A stretch of 64,000 nucleotides of DNA from Jiangella gansuensis DSM 44835 (GTDB lineage: Bacteria; Actinomycetota; Actinomycetes; Jiangellales; Jiangellaceae). Location of the stretch: contig NZ_KI911782.1 in NCBI RefSeq assembly GCF_000515395.1, forward strand, positions 3,966,606 through 4,030,605. The letters run 5' to 3'. The position numbers were made by a program, and so were the translations under genes. Below are positions 25,496 to 37,411 of the stretch, piece by piece. Position 1 is the stretch's first letter, and the number at the start of each line of letters is the position of its first letter. The notes below the pieces were generated by a model. The model made no database searches. It had not been told where the DNA came from and worked only from the letters and a program-made list of their open reading frames with translations.

Positions 25496-26695
25496 TCAGT
25501 CGACCGCCGGCGGATTGATCCGGCCAAGGGAGAGCGCGAGGCGCAGTGTGTAGGAATCGCGGGGGTCCGTGGGTGTCAGCCCGACGACGTCGGTGACCCG
25601 GCGCAGCCGGTAGCGCACGGTGTTGGGGTGGACGAACAGCAGGCGCGCCGCCGCCTCGACCGACGCCCCGGTCTCCAGGTACGCCGCGAGGGTCTCCAGG
25701 ACGACGGGCCCGGCCTCGGCGATCGGCACGTACAGCTCTGCGACGAGGTCGTGCAGCGCCTCCTGATCGCCGGACAACGCCCGCTCCGGCAGCAGCGCGC
25801 TCGCCGCGACCGGTCGTGGGGAATCCGGCCAGCCCGCGGCGGCGACCAGCCCGGAGACCGCGGCACGCGCGGACGTCGCCGCCGACACCAGGTCAGGCAC
25901 CAGCGGCCCGACGACCACCGGCCCCGGTCCGAAATGGGTGACGATGACCGACGCCGCGACCAGCGGGTCCTCGACCCGGCCGAGCACCGCGACCAGCCGG
26001 TCACCCTGCCCGCCGGTGAGCACGTCGTACCCGGCGTGCCTGGCAGTTCGCCGGATCTCGTCGGCCGAGGCGCCGTCGTCGGGCCGGGGCCGGCCGATGA
26101 TGACGGCGACGCCGCTGGCAGCGGTCCAGCCCAGCGCCGACGCGCGGGAACGGACGTCCTCGTCGACCTCGCCGCGCAGCAGGGAGTCGACGACGGTGGC
26201 CTCCAGGCGGGCGTCCCACGAGCCGCGTGCCTCGGCGTAACGGGCATAGACGTGTGCGGCTGAGAACGCGACCTCGCGCGAATAGCGCAGCACGCCCTCG
26301 CGGACCGCCCGGGCGTCGTCCGGCCCGACGACGTCCTCGACGCTGTCCTCGACCACCTCGATGGCGACCCGCACGACCTCCACCGTCTGCTGCAGGCTGA
26401 TGGAACGGATGAGGTCGCGCGGCGCGGTGCCGAACACGTCGGCGGTGGGGGTGGGCCGGGACTCGTCGGCATTGCGGTACCAGTCGACGAACGCGGCGAT
26501 GCCGGCCTGGATGACCAGCCCCACCCACGATCGTTGCTCGGCGGGCATGGCCCGGTACCAGTTGAGCTGATCCTCCATCCGGGCGATGGCCGCGGTCGCG
26601 AGCTTGCCGGTGGCTCGCTCGAGCAGGTGCACGGTGCGTTCGTGACGGCCCGCGCCGAAGGCGTCCGGTCGTTCGGCGTCGGAGGATTGCCGCAT
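25496..26695 (-). CDS. fasR: PucR-family regulator, FasR-like activator of the fab cluster
   Basis: 399 residues. The central part is a long GGDEF-like PucR sensor region, and the C-terminus carries the PucR helix-turn-helix (LETGASVEAAARLLFVHPNTVRYRLRRV). In Streptomyces coelicolor the PucR protein next to fabD is known to activate the fabDHPF operon; the same position and orientation here imply the same role. Start at ATG 26695 (MRQSSDAERPDAFG); the upstream in-frame extension to 26809 is not protein-like. The gene symbol rests on synteny. Confidence 0.8.
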   Translation of the reverse strand: MRQSSDAERPDAFGAGRHERTVHLLERATGKLATAAIARMEDQLNWYRAMPAEQRSWVGLVIQAGIAAFVDWYRNADESRPTPTADVFGTAPRDLIRSISLQQTVEVVRVAIEVVEDSVEDVVGPDDARAVREGVLRYSREVAFSAAHVYARYAEARGSWDARLEATVVDSLLRGEVDEDVRSRASALGWTAASGVAVIIGRPRPDDGASADEIRRTARHAGYDVLTGGQGDRLVAVLGRVEDPLVAASVIVTHFGPGPVVVGPLVPDLVSAATSARAAVSGLVAAAGWPDSPRPVAASALLPERALSGDQEALHDLVAELYVPIAEAGPVVLETLAAYLETGASVEAAARLLFVHPNTVRYRLRRVTDVVGLTPTDPRDSYTLRLALSLGRINPPAVD

Positions 26696-26823
26696 GCCCG
26701 GCAGCGTACGCGGCCTGGCGTCCGCAGCGTGGGACCAGGTGGGCCGCTTGTTGTGGTGAACGGACAATCCGGGGTCCGGGCGCGAGCGCGCCATCGGTGC
26801 ACAGGGCACTAGGCTTGCCCACC

Positions 26824-27306
26824 ATGGTCACACCCACCCCGTCCGGCGGTGCCGCTCCGACCGACGACCTGGGCCGCGCGCTGCGCCTGGTGTCGTTCGC
26901 GATGCTCGGCGGCGTCGTGCTGATCACCGCGGTGACGGTGTTCACCGTCGCCGATGAGCCGGGTACGGCCCTGGACGCCGCGGCCTCGCTGGTGGTGGGC
27001 GGCGTGTTCCTGGCCGCGGCGTGGTTCATGCCGCGGCGGATCATCCGGCCCTGGCCGGCGTCGACGCCGCGCGACGCCACCCGGGCCGCCGGGCAGCTGC
27101 GCAGCGCGGCGTTCCTGACTCTGGTGTTCGCCGAACTGCCGGCGCTGGTCGGTGTGGTCAACGCGTTCGCCCGCGACGCCTGGCTGCCGGCGGCGATCGG
27201 CGGCATCCTGAGCGTGTTCGGGCTGCTGGCGACGGCTCCGACGGCCGACCGGATGCGGCAGTGGCTGGCCCACCTGGAATCGCAGGGCGCCCGCACCGGG
27301 CTCTGA
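26824..27306 (+). CDS. small membrane protein, four predicted helices
   Basis: 160 residues. Hydrophobic stretches at about 23-43 (LVSFAMLGGVVLITAVTVF), 50-70 (AAASLVVGGVFLAAAWFM), 95-113 (AAFLTLVFAELPALVGVV) and 118-136 (WLPAAIGGILSVFGLLA) predict four membrane spans with basic loops. No enzyme motif seen. It diverges from fasR with about 130 bases between starts. Function unknown. Confidence 0.65.
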   Translation: MVTPTPSGGAAPTDDLGRALRLVSFAMLGGVVLITAVTVFTVADEPGTALDAAASLVVGGVFLAAAWFMPRRIIRPWPASTPRDATRAAGQLRSAAFLTLVFAELPALVGVVNAFARDAWLPAAIGGILSVFGLLATAPTADRMRQWLAHLESQGARTGL

Positions 27307-27320
27307 CGGGTCGCCGGATT

Positions 27321-27378
27321 CCCATGATCATCAACGATTTCCGGCGCTATGACACCCGCAACCGTTGATGATCATGGG
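27321..27378. repeat. inverted repeat with 16-bp arms
   Basis: CCCATGATCATCAACG (27321-27336) is exactly complementary to 27363-27378, with a 26-base loop. It sits just after the membrane protein gene and overlaps the apparent first codons of the pirin frame, so it may be a terminator or a mobile palindromic repeat rather than coding sequence. Confidence 0.65.
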
Positions 27379-28104
27379 CGCGGCGGTCCCGTCCGGGTCG
27401 TGCGGGCCGGCGAGCGGTTCGTCACCCGCACCACCGGTGTGTTGTCGCGGCATTCCTTCTCGTTCGGGCCGCACTACGACCCAGGAAACGTCGGCTTCGG
27501 GCTGCTCGTGGTGGCCAACGACGACGTCGTGGCGGCGCCCGGCGAGGGGTATCCCGAGCACCCGCACCGCGACGTCGAGGTCGTCACCTGGGTGTTGTCC
27601 GGTGCGTTGTCACACCTGGACACCGGCGGGCACGGCGGACTCGTGGTTCCGGGAGTCGTGCAGCGGATGAGCGCCGGTCGCGGCGTGCGGCACGCGGAGG
27701 TCGCGGCCGAGGGGCCGCTGCGGTTCGTGCAGATGTGGGTGCCGCCGTCCGACGCCGGCGTGGATCCGTCGTACGGGCAGGCCGACGTGACGGCGGACCT
27801 GGCCGGCGGGGGGCTGGTGGCGGTGGTGAGCGGCCTGCGACGGCACGCCGGCGACGCGCCGGTGGCGCTGGGTCAGCGCCGCGCTGCGATGCACGTCGGC
27901 CGGCTCGGCGCGGGGGAGCGGGTGACCCTGCCGTCCGCGCCGTTCGTCCACGTGTACGTGGCTCGCGGGGAGGTCGACGTGGAGTCCGCCGGACGGCTGG
28001 GCGAGGGCGACGCCGTCCGGCTCACCGACGAGGGCGGCCGGTCGGTGACGGCTCTCGGGGCGGCGGAGCTCGTCGTGTGGGAGATGCACGCCGCCGTCGC
28101 CTGA
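27349..28104 (+). CDS. pirin family protein (bicupin)
   Basis: About 230-251 residues. Pirin signature: FSFGPHYDPGNVGFG, HPHRDVEVVTWVLSGALSHLD with the metal-binding His-x-His and Glu-type ligands, and GVRHAEVAAEGPLRFVQMWVPP. Pirins are metal-containing cupins acting as quercetinase-like oxygenases or regulators. The first ATG (27349) lies inside the inverted repeat and has no ribosome site; GTG at 27400 (VVRAGERFVTR) is an equally good start. A strong terminator hairpin follows. Confidence 0.82.
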   Translation: MTPATVDDHGRGGPVRVVRAGERFVTRTTGVLSRHSFSFGPHYDPGNVGFGLLVVANDDVVAAPGEGYPEHPHRDVEVVTWVLSGALSHLDTGGHGGLVVPGVVQRMSAGRGVRHAEVAAEGPLRFVQMWVPPSDAGVDPSYGQADVTADLAGGGLVAVVSGLRRHAGDAPVALGQRRAAMHVGRLGAGERVTLPSAPFVHVYVARGEVDVESAGRLGEGDAVRLTDEGGRSVTALGAAELVVWEMHAAVA

Positions 28105-28202
28105 CCAGCGGACTCCTCCAGGCGTCCTACCGCTTCACCAGTCATCTCGGTCGTCGGGTCGAGCAAGCCCGTGGCACGGTCACCCTGACGCCGTGTCGCG
28201 CA

Positions 28203-28244
28203 CCGGCGATGAGACGAGGCCTGCGGCCCCCGTCTCATCGCCGG
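28203..28244. terminator. bidirectional terminator hairpin between pirin and aceE
   Basis: CCGGCGATGAGACG (28203-28216) pairs exactly with 28231-28244 across a 14-base loop. It lies between two convergent genes and can end both transcripts. Confidence 0.65.
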
Positions 28245-28323
28245 TCTCGCCCGACCCTCCTGGGCAAGCATTCGTGGTGAAGCGGGAGGAACCATGGTCC
28301 ACGTGATCATTTCCGGGGCGGGG

Positions 28324-31071
<2,748 letters not shown>

Positions 31072-31340
31072 GACGATCCCTTCGTGGTCTAGGAGACGCC
31101 GATGTGAGCGTCGGGGGTTGTCGGGTTCCTATCCCTATCCTGCTCGTTCCGGAGCCGTACGTCACATTCGGGTTCGCCGATGTCTTTGCAGCGCCGCGCA
31201 GCCGGGGCACCATGGTCCGCACGAGGTGGGCGTGTCAGGCTTGGTCTGGCGGGTTCACTTGCACAAGGGCGCGTCCTTGGGTGGACTACAGCAATGCGGT
31301 ACGCACCGAGCGTGCCGGACGACTGCGAGGAGGACGATCG

Positions 31341-31775
31341 GTGGGCCAGATCGCGGGCCACTCGGACCAGAACGACGGACCGGCCGCACGGCTCGGTTTC
31401 CGCCCCAATCAGGTGGTCCAGGAGCTCGGCTGGGACGAGGACAGCGATGACGAGCTGCGGATCGACATCGAAGAGGTCACCGGCAACGAGCTGATCGACG
31501 GCGAGTCCGGTGAGGTCGCCGACGTGGTGCTGCAGTGGTGGCGTGATGACGACGGTGACCTCACCGACGCCCTCATCGGAGCCACGACCGACCTCGCTCC
31601 CGGTGGCGTCGTGTGGCTGCTGACGCCGAAGGTGGGCCGCGACGGCGCCGTCGAGGCCAGCGACATCGCCGACGCCGCGCTGACCGCCGGGCTGTCCACC
31701 ACGTCCACCGTCTCGGCAGGCGAGGACTGGTCGGGCACCAAACTGGTGGCCCCGAAGGGTTCGACTCGCAAGTGA
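31341..31775 (+). CDS. DUF3052 family protein
   Basis: 144 residues. The text AARLGFRPNQVVQELGWDEDSDDELR followed by a very acidic stretch and VVLQWWRDDDGDLTDALIGA is that of the actinobacterial DUF3052 family, of unknown function and usually beside aceE. I start it at GTG 31341 with GAGGAGG seven bases upstream; the frame is open to 31104 but without family character. Its stop overlaps the peroxiredoxin GTG, so the two are coupled. Confidence 0.85.
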   Translation: MGQIAGHSDQNDGPAARLGFRPNQVVQELGWDEDSDDELRIDIEEVTGNELIDGESGEVADVVLQWWRDDDGDLTDALIGATTDLAPGGVVWLLTPKVGRDGAVEASDIADAALTAGLSTTSTVSAGEDWSGTKLVAPKGSTRK

Positions 31776-32257
31776 ACCGGCTCGGTGCCGCAGCACCGGA
31801 CCTGGTGGGCTCGCCGGCGCCGCACTTCGAGCTGCCCGACCAGCACGGAGCGACGGTCCGGCTGTCCGGCCTGCGCGGACGTCCCGTGGTGGTCGTCTTC
31901 TTCCCGTTCGCCTTCACCGGTGTCTGCACAGGGGAGATGGCGGCGCTGCGGGACGCGTTCGTGCCGGCGGTGGGCGACGCCGCACACGTGGTGGCGGTGT
32001 CCTGTGACTCGATGTTCGCCCTGCGCGTGTTCGCCGAGTCGAACGGGCTGGATTTCCCGCTGTTGTCCGATTTCTGGCCACATGGCGCCACGGCATCGGC
32101 GTACGGTGTCTTCGATCACGGTCGCGGCTGTGCCAACCGAGGTACGTTCGTGGTGGACGCCGAGGGGATCGTGCGCTGGACCGTGGTCAACGCCGTGCCG
32201 GACGCCCGGGACGTCGACCAGTACCTGCGGGTGCTGGACGACGTGGGCACCGGCTGA
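31772..32257 (+). CDS. peroxiredoxin (AhpE/Bcp type)
   Basis: 161 residues. Thioredoxin-fold peroxidase with the peroxidatic Cys in FPFAFTGVCTGEMAAL (the Pro, Thr and Cys of the family), and FPLLSDFWPHGATASAYGV. It reduces peroxides in the cytoplasm. Two further Cys (SCDSM and GRGCANRG) could act as resolving residues. GTG start overlaps the DUF3052 stop by four bases. Confidence 0.92.
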   Translation: MNRLGAAAPDLVGSPAPHFELPDQHGATVRLSGLRGRPVVVVFFPFAFTGVCTGEMAALRDAFVPAVGDAAHVVAVSCDSMFALRVFAESNGLDFPLLSDFWPHGATASAYGVFDHGRGCANRGTFVVDAEGIVRWTVVNAVPDARDVDQYLRVLDDVGTG

Positions 32258-32337
32258 GGGCGACGGCCCGCGCCCGACCACCGACGACCACCATCCGAGC
32301 CCGAACGCCGCGAGCGGCAGGAAAGGAGAGGCGACCC

Positions 32338-32859
32338 GTGCCGTGCTATCGCTGTGGCGCCCGGCAGTCCGACCCTGCCCGGGGAGCCAACCTGTGGGTG
32401 CGCGGCGTGCGCGCCGACGAGCAGGTGCTCGTGTGCCCCGACTGCCAGCAGACGAAAGGCTGGTCCAGCGGCCTCGACCACTGCCCGGTCTGCAACGCCA
32501 CCACGCTGGTGCGCCGCCTGGGCCAGACGGTCTGCCGCTCCTGCGAGGCCTCGGCCACGGCCGAGTTCCTGGCGGTCGAGACCACCATGGACCGCGGTTT
32601 CGCCGTCCGGATGCCCGGCCCTGGCCGGCACCGCCGCACCGACGGCCGTGACCTGTCCGCCGACGTCGCCAGCGCCATCGACCGGGTGCTGGGCCGTGGG
32701 TCCGCTCGCCCGGCGTCGCCCGGCGACGCAGCCCGGCCCGACGGCGCCCGCCCTGACGGCTCCCGGCCCGACGGCGCTCAGCCCGACGGAGGCGGCCGCG
32801 ACGCCCCGGGCGTCACCACCCAGGAACAGCGGCGCGTCCCACCCGACGGCGCCGCCTGA
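32338..32859 (+). CDS. zinc-ribbon protein with repetitive C-terminus
   Basis: 173 residues. Four CxxC knuckles (CYRC, CPDC, CPVC, CRSC) within the first 75 residues predict two zinc ribbons. The C-terminal third is low-complexity, with RPDGARPDGSRPDGAQPDG, a five-residue tandem repeat that is likely disordered. No enzyme motif. AAAGGAGAGG precedes the GTG start. The tRNA-Val gene follows 69 bases downstream. Confidence 0.6.
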   Translation: MPCYRCGARQSDPARGANLWVRGVRADEQVLVCPDCQQTKGWSSGLDHCPVCNATTLVRRLGQTVCRSCEASATAEFLAVETTMDRGFAVRMPGPGRHRRTDGRDLSADVASAIDRVLGRGSARPASPGDAARPDGARPDGSRPDGAQPDGGGRDAPGVTTQEQRRVPPDGAA

Positions 32860-32928
32860 CCCTCACCCGTCGCGTGTCCGGCCCAGGCCGGGCCTCCGGT
32901 AGCCTGAGCCTTCGCGAGGGTGACACAG

Positions 32929-33000
32929 GGGCGCATAGCTCAGCGGTAGAGCACTGGTCTTACAAACCAGGGGTCGTAGGTTCGAACCCTACTGCGCCCA
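32929..33000 (+). tRNA. tRNA-Val (anticodon UAC)
   Basis: A 72-nt cloverleaf: acceptor GGGCGCA/TGCGCCC, D-arm with AGCTCAGCGGTAGAGC, anticodon stem CTGGT/ACCAG with loop CTTACAA, T-arm GTAGG-TTCGAAC-CCTAC and discriminator A. The next bases are CC and then G, so the complete CCA is not encoded. A separate promoter region (32860-32928) precedes it. Confidence 0.96.
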
Positions 33001-33497
33001 CCGTGTGTGATGTCCCGAGACGCCGTTGACAGGTGTCTCGGAGCATTGTTGCATTTCGGGCTGGTTCTGATGTGTTGGTCGCGCTGTCCCTGTCACTGAG
33101 GGTGGCGCCGTTCTCGCCGTCGTCAAGGCCGGGACCCTGCGGGTGGCCTGCGGTCAGCCTTGAGGTGGGCAGCGGTCCAGGTGGTGGGCTCGGCAGAGTG
33201 AGATCGCTGCAAGAACGCTGTGGCGTCGCTCTCGTCGAAGCGACAGTGCTCTCACATAGTTTCTGCAGTGATCTCACACCGTTCGCAGCAGGCAGGCGAG
33301 CGGGGCAGGCGCGCTACGGCGACATGTCTCCGGCGGTTCCTGGTGGGGCAGTCATCGGTTCTCTGACCGCACCTCACTGGACGAGGACGCGGTTTGTCCC
33401 TATTTTGTGGGCTAGACATCGGACTGATGCGGATCCGGCCGTCACCTCAGGGTGATGCCGCGGCAGTCCTCCCCTGAGTCCAGTGGAGGAGTCCCGC
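33001..33497. other. intergenic region downstream of tRNA-Val
   Basis: About 500 bases without a supportable gene, although it lies at a classic integration position. No integrase or exact repeat of the tRNA 3' end was found in the window. It contains the large imperfect hairpin at 33198-33277. Confidence 0.5.
33198..33277. repeat. 80-nt imperfect palindrome
   Basis: The left end GTGAGATCGCTGCA... and the right end (complement GTGAGATCACTGCA...) match for about 25 bases with several changes, and an inner GTCGCT/AGCGAC stem forms near the centre. It looks like a palindromic mobile repeat or a paired recombination site. Confidence 0.5.
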
Positions 33498-35777
33498 ATG
33501 ATCCGTCGTCTTCGCCGCCGCCTGTCGCCGGCCGTGGTCCTCGTCGCCGTCGGGGTGACCGCGTCCGTCGGCGTGGCCGCCGTCCCGCCCGGATCGAGCG
33601 CCGTTCCTTCGGGCGCGGGCGCGCTCGCGGCAGCCGGGTCAGGGGCGACTGCCGACGACGCGTTGACGCTCTGGTACGACGAGCCGGCGACGTCCTGGGA
33701 GTCGCAGACCCTGCCCATCGGCAACGGCGCGCTGGGGGCCAGCGTCTTCGGGTCGGTCGCGGCCGAGCGGCTGCAGTTCAACGAGAAGACGTTGTGGACC
33801 GGCGGCCCTGGTTCCGTGCAGGGATACGACTTCGGGAACTGGACCTCGCCGCGTCCAGGGGCCATCGAGGAGGTGCAGGACCGAATCGACGCCGTGCAGC
33901 GGGTGGGCGCCGGGTGGGTCGCGGGCCGGCTCGGCCAGGCGCGCAGGGGCTACGGCTCGTACCAGACCTTCGGCGAGCTCCAGATCAGTCAGACGACGCC
34001 GCCTGGCGACGTGAGCGACTACCGGCGCGAACTGGACATCGCCGAGGCGGTGGCCGGGGTGAGCTACGTCGGCGACGGCGTGCGCCACACCCGCGAATAC
34101 TTCGCGTCGGCCGCGCACGACGTCATCGCGGCACGCCTCGCCGGCGATCGTCCCGGCGCGGTGGACGTCACCGTGGCGCACACCGCTCCGGGCAACCGGA
34201 CGCGGCAGGTGACCGCGGCGGACGGGCGCATCACCGTAGCCGGCAGCCTGAACGACAACGCGATGCGTTACGAGGCGCAGATCCAGGTGCTCAACGACGG
34301 CGGCACTCGTGCGGACAACGCCGACGGCACCGTCACCGTGACGGACGCGGACGCCGTCGTCGTGGTGCTCGGCGCCGGAACCGACTACTCCGACACCTAT
34401 CCGACCTACCGGGGTGAGGACTCGCACGGCGCCGTCACCGAGCGCGTCGACGCGGCGGCCGCGGTGCCGTACGACGAGCTGCGTGCCGCCCACGTCGCCG
34501 ACCACGCGGAGCTCTTCGACCGCGTCGCGCTCGACCTCGGCCAGCGGATGCCGGACATCCCGACCGACGAGCTGCTTGCCCAGTACGGCAGCGACGCCGC
34601 CGGTGCGGCGCAGCACCGGGCGTTGGAGGCGCTGTTCTTCCAGTACGGCCGGTACCTGCTGATCGCGTCGTCGCGGTCCGGCTCGCTGCCGGCGAACCTG
34701 CAAGGGGTGTGGAACAACTCGACCGCCGCGCCGTGGGGCGCTGACTACCACGTCAACATCAACCTCCAGATGAACTACTGGCCGGCCGAGACCACCAACC
34801 TCGCCGAGACCACCGAGCCGCTGTGGGACTACATCGACGCACTGTCGGTACCAGGTCAGGTGACCGCCGAGCAGATGTTCGGCAACCGCGGCTGGGTCGT
34901 CATGAACGAGACCACGCCGTTCGGATTCACCGGCGTGCACGACTGGGCGAGCGCGTTCTGGTTCCCGGAAGCGGCGGCCTGGCTGGCCCAGCACTACTAC
35001 GACCATTACCGGTTCACCATGGACCGCCAGTTCCTGGCCGAGCGCGCCTACCCGATCATGAAGCAGCTGGCTCAGTTCTGGCTCGACGAGCTGCGGGTCG
35101 ACCCACGTGACGGCACGCTGGTGGTGACCCCGAGCTACTCACCCGAGCACGGCGACTTCACCGACGGCGCATCGATGTCGCAGCAAATCGTCTGGGATCT
35201 GCTGACCAACGTCACGGAAGCCGCCGCCGTCGTGGGCGACGACGACACCGCCTTCCACTCGGCCGTGGCCGACACGCTGGAGCAGTTGGATCCCGGCACC
35301 CGGATCGGCTCCTGGGGCCAGCTGCAGGAGTGGAAGGGCGACTGGGACGACCCGAACGACACCCACCGGCACGTCTCTCACCTGTTCGGCCTGCATCCCG
35401 GCCGCCAGATCGCACCTCACACCACCCCTGAGCTGGCCGAAGCCGCGGAGGTCTCGCTCACCGCCCGCGGTGACGGCGGTACCGGCTGGAGCAAGGCGTG
35501 GAAGATCAACTTCTGGGCTCGGCTGCTCGACGGCGACCACGCCCACCTCATGCTCGCCGAGCAACTCCAGGCTTCTGCGTTCCTCTGTGCAAAGCCATTT
35601 CTCCTGCGCTGGCCAGCCGTGACGCAGCACGATCGGTCTGCCGGCATTCTGTTGGCCCGCTTCAAAGACCTCGAGCTCCACGCCGTCACCCGAAATCAAG
35701 GTGGGCTTGGGAAAAGACAAGTTGGTTCAGACATTGAGTTTCCTTTCGTGAGCTGCCGATCATGGGGTGCGTCCTGA
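33498..35777 (+). pseudogene. GH95-type alpha-L-fucosidase, C-terminally truncated
   Basis: 759 codons remain, but homology stops near 35570. The start (ATG 33498, GGAGGAG six bases before) is followed by a signal peptide (MIRRLRRRLSPAVVLVAVGV). The GH95 N-domain begins LWYDEPATSWESQTLPIGNGALGA. The catalytic-region text YHVNINLQMNYWP (Asn pair) and TPSYSPEHGDFTDG (acid Glu) is present, and VSHLFGLHPGRQI and GTGWSKAWKINFWARLLDGDHAH follow. Then the sequence becomes unrelated (from about residue 690): the usual NxDGNFG block and catalytic Asp are gone, so the enzyme should be inactive. The tail runs into a reversed hydrolase fragment. Confidence 0.8.
35604..35720 (-). pseudogene. N-terminal fragment of an alpha/beta-hydrolase (epoxide-hydrolase-like)
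   Basis: From ATG 35720 the frame reads MSFPKPTLISGDGVELEVFE and continues to IVLRHGWPA, which is the beginning of an alpha/beta hydrolase including its oxyanion HGWP motif. After that residue the sequence is unrelated: it enters the truncated GH95 gene from the other side. The remaining two thirds of the hydrolase, with its nucleophile, are missing. It is divergent from a WYL-type regulator gene, a common arrangement for such hydrolases. Confidence 0.65.
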
Positions 35778-35844
35778 TCGGCTGCCATCACCGTAAGAGG
35801 CATTGCGGACAGAATTGGTCCTCAATACGTGGCACACTCAGACG

Positions 35845-36587
35845 ATGCGGAAGGACCCGACCGGTCGAGCACTGCAGTTGCTCTCGCTCCTTCCAACCCA
35901 TCGTTTCTGGCGGGGTTCCGAACTCGCCGCACGCCTCGATGTCACGGAACGAACGGTGCGCCGTGACGTCGACCGGCTGCGCGACCTTGGCCATCCGGTC
36001 GATGCCAGTTCGGGAAAGTTACGGGGGCTACCGACTTGAAACGGGGGCGCACGTGCCGCCCCTGGTCCTCGACGACGACGAGGCCGTCGCGGTGGCTGTC
36101 AGACTGCGCTACGCCGCGCAGGCCGCCATCATCGGCATGGAAGAGACGTCCTTGCGCCCCGACGAAGATCGAGCAACTCCTGCCCCATCGGCTACGCCGA
36201 CGGGTGTCGGCGCTACATGCGAGCATCACGTCGATGCGGTGGGTTGCCGACGACCACGTCGTCGACCCCGAAGCACTCAGTGTGCTCGCCGCGGCATGTC
36301 GAGACCGTGAGGAGGTGCGCTTCGCCTACCGACGGCATGATGGCGACGACAGTCGTCGGCTCGTCCAGCCGCATCAACTCGTGACCGCCGGCCGTCGCTG
36401 GTATCTCGTCGCGTGGGACCAACAACGCCGCGACTGGCGAACGATGACGGTGGCCCGCATTGCGCTCGCCGCCCCAGTGGCCGTCATCGAACCAGCCGAG
36501 CTCGCCGACACGGTCAGGCGGTTCGCCACTCACCTCACTGCTTCGCCGCGTGAGACACCTGTCGCTAGCCTCTCGGAGGAACAATGA
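35845..36587 (+). pseudogene. YafY-type HTH/WYL-domain regulator, frameshifted
   Basis: The HTH part starts at ATG 35845 (RKDPTGRALQLLSLLPTHRFW, TERTVRRDVDRLRDLG). Near 36019, after SSGK, an extra T shifts the frame: the expected GGYRLETG continues in the next frame. A second shift of two bases near 36157-36162 separates ETSLRP from KIEQLLPHRLRRRV. The WYL core then reads REEVRFAYRRHDG and RRWYLVAWDQQRRDWRTM. The C-terminus is also short. Three pieces in three frames mean the regulator is dead. It probably once controlled the divergent hydrolase. Confidence 0.75.
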
Positions 36588-37204
36588 CCGCACCGGAACC
36601 GCCAGCATCGGCTTCCGCGCACCCAGCGACGTGGAAGTTCGACTACCCGATCTTCCACGCCGAGACCCGGGCACAGTGGCGATCCTGGCTGGAGCGCCAC
36701 CACACGTCAGCCCGCGCGGTGTGGCTGTGCTCGTGGCGTAGCAGCACCGGCCGACCACGCTGCCCGTACCCGGAGGCCGTCGAGGAAGCCATCTGTTTCG
36801 GGTGGATCGACTCCACCACCACCATCCTCGACGACGAGCGCGGCTTGCAGTTGATGACGCCGCGTCGACCCAAGAGTCCCTGGACCCGGCTCAATCGCCA
36901 ACGGGCAGCCGAGATGGAAAGGCGGGGCCTCATGACCGACGCCGGCCGCCACACTATCGCTGTCGCGAAGTCCAATGGCTGGTGGACGATTTCCGACCAG
37001 GTCGAAGACCTCGAAGAACCACCCGACTTGAAGGCAGCGCTCGACGGAGACCCGAAGGCTCGAAGCACCTGGGACGGATTCCCGCCCAGCGCCCGCAAAC
37101 AGATGCTGTGGTGGATCATAAGTGCTGCTCGAGACGCCACACGGGCAGGTCGAATCGCCCATGTCGTCGCCGAAGCCGCCGCCGGTCAACGTGCCCACGG
37201 GTGA
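36584..37204 (+). CDS. YdeI/OmpD-associated family protein
   Basis: 206 residues. ETRAQWRSWLERHHTSARAVWL, YPEAVEEAICFGWIDS, RRPKSPWTRLNRQRAAEMERRGLMTDAG and WDGFPPSARKQMLWWIISAA follow the YdeI pattern. The family is linked to osmotic or antimicrobial-peptide tolerance, but its biochemistry is unclear. The ATG overlaps the end of the broken regulator frame (AGGA just upstream). Intact, unlike its neighbours. Confidence 0.85.
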   Translation: MTAPEPPASASAHPATWKFDYPIFHAETRAQWRSWLERHHTSARAVWLCSWRSSTGRPRCPYPEAVEEAICFGWIDSTTTILDDERGLQLMTPRRPKSPWTRLNRQRAAEMERRGLMTDAGRHTIAVAKSNGWWTISDQVEDLEEPPDLKAALDGDPKARSTWDGFPPSARKQMLWWIISAARDATRAGRIAHVVAEAAAGQRAHG

Positions 37205-37229
37205 TGCTCATCCCGAGCACCACGCGTCT

Positions 37230-37270
37230 TGCCTCCGTAGATCGTGGGTTCGAGCCCCACCGAGCTCGGA
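37230..37270 (+). other. tRNA 3'-half-like fragment
   Basis: GTGGGTTCGAGCCCCAC is a perfect T-arm (5-bp stem, 7-base TTCGAGC loop). It is preceded by an AGATC-like variable loop and followed by an acceptor-like CGAGCTC. No matching 5' half is upstream. Such fragments are often left by integrated elements that used a tRNA 3' end as attachment site. Confidence 0.4.
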
Positions 37271-37411
37271 ATAGACGAACCCGAGCATCACCTCGCGGCC
37301 GACTCCAGGCCCGAGCTCCCTTCCGAAAAGACCCACGCGGCCCCGGGCGGCGTGCTGGCAGACTCAGCGTGGCTCACATGAGCCCATTGATCCTTCGTAT
37401 CATCGATCGTC

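Noticed and set aside
32960-33277. Minus-strand frame ending in a GFEPTTPGL-like peptide
   Set aside because: This is the well-known false protein produced by reading antisense through a tRNA gene.
32929-37270. An integrated element bounded by tRNA-Val and the tRNA-like fragment
   Set aside because: The fragment does not match the 3' end of tRNA-Val and no integrase lies between, so a shared attachment site is not supported.
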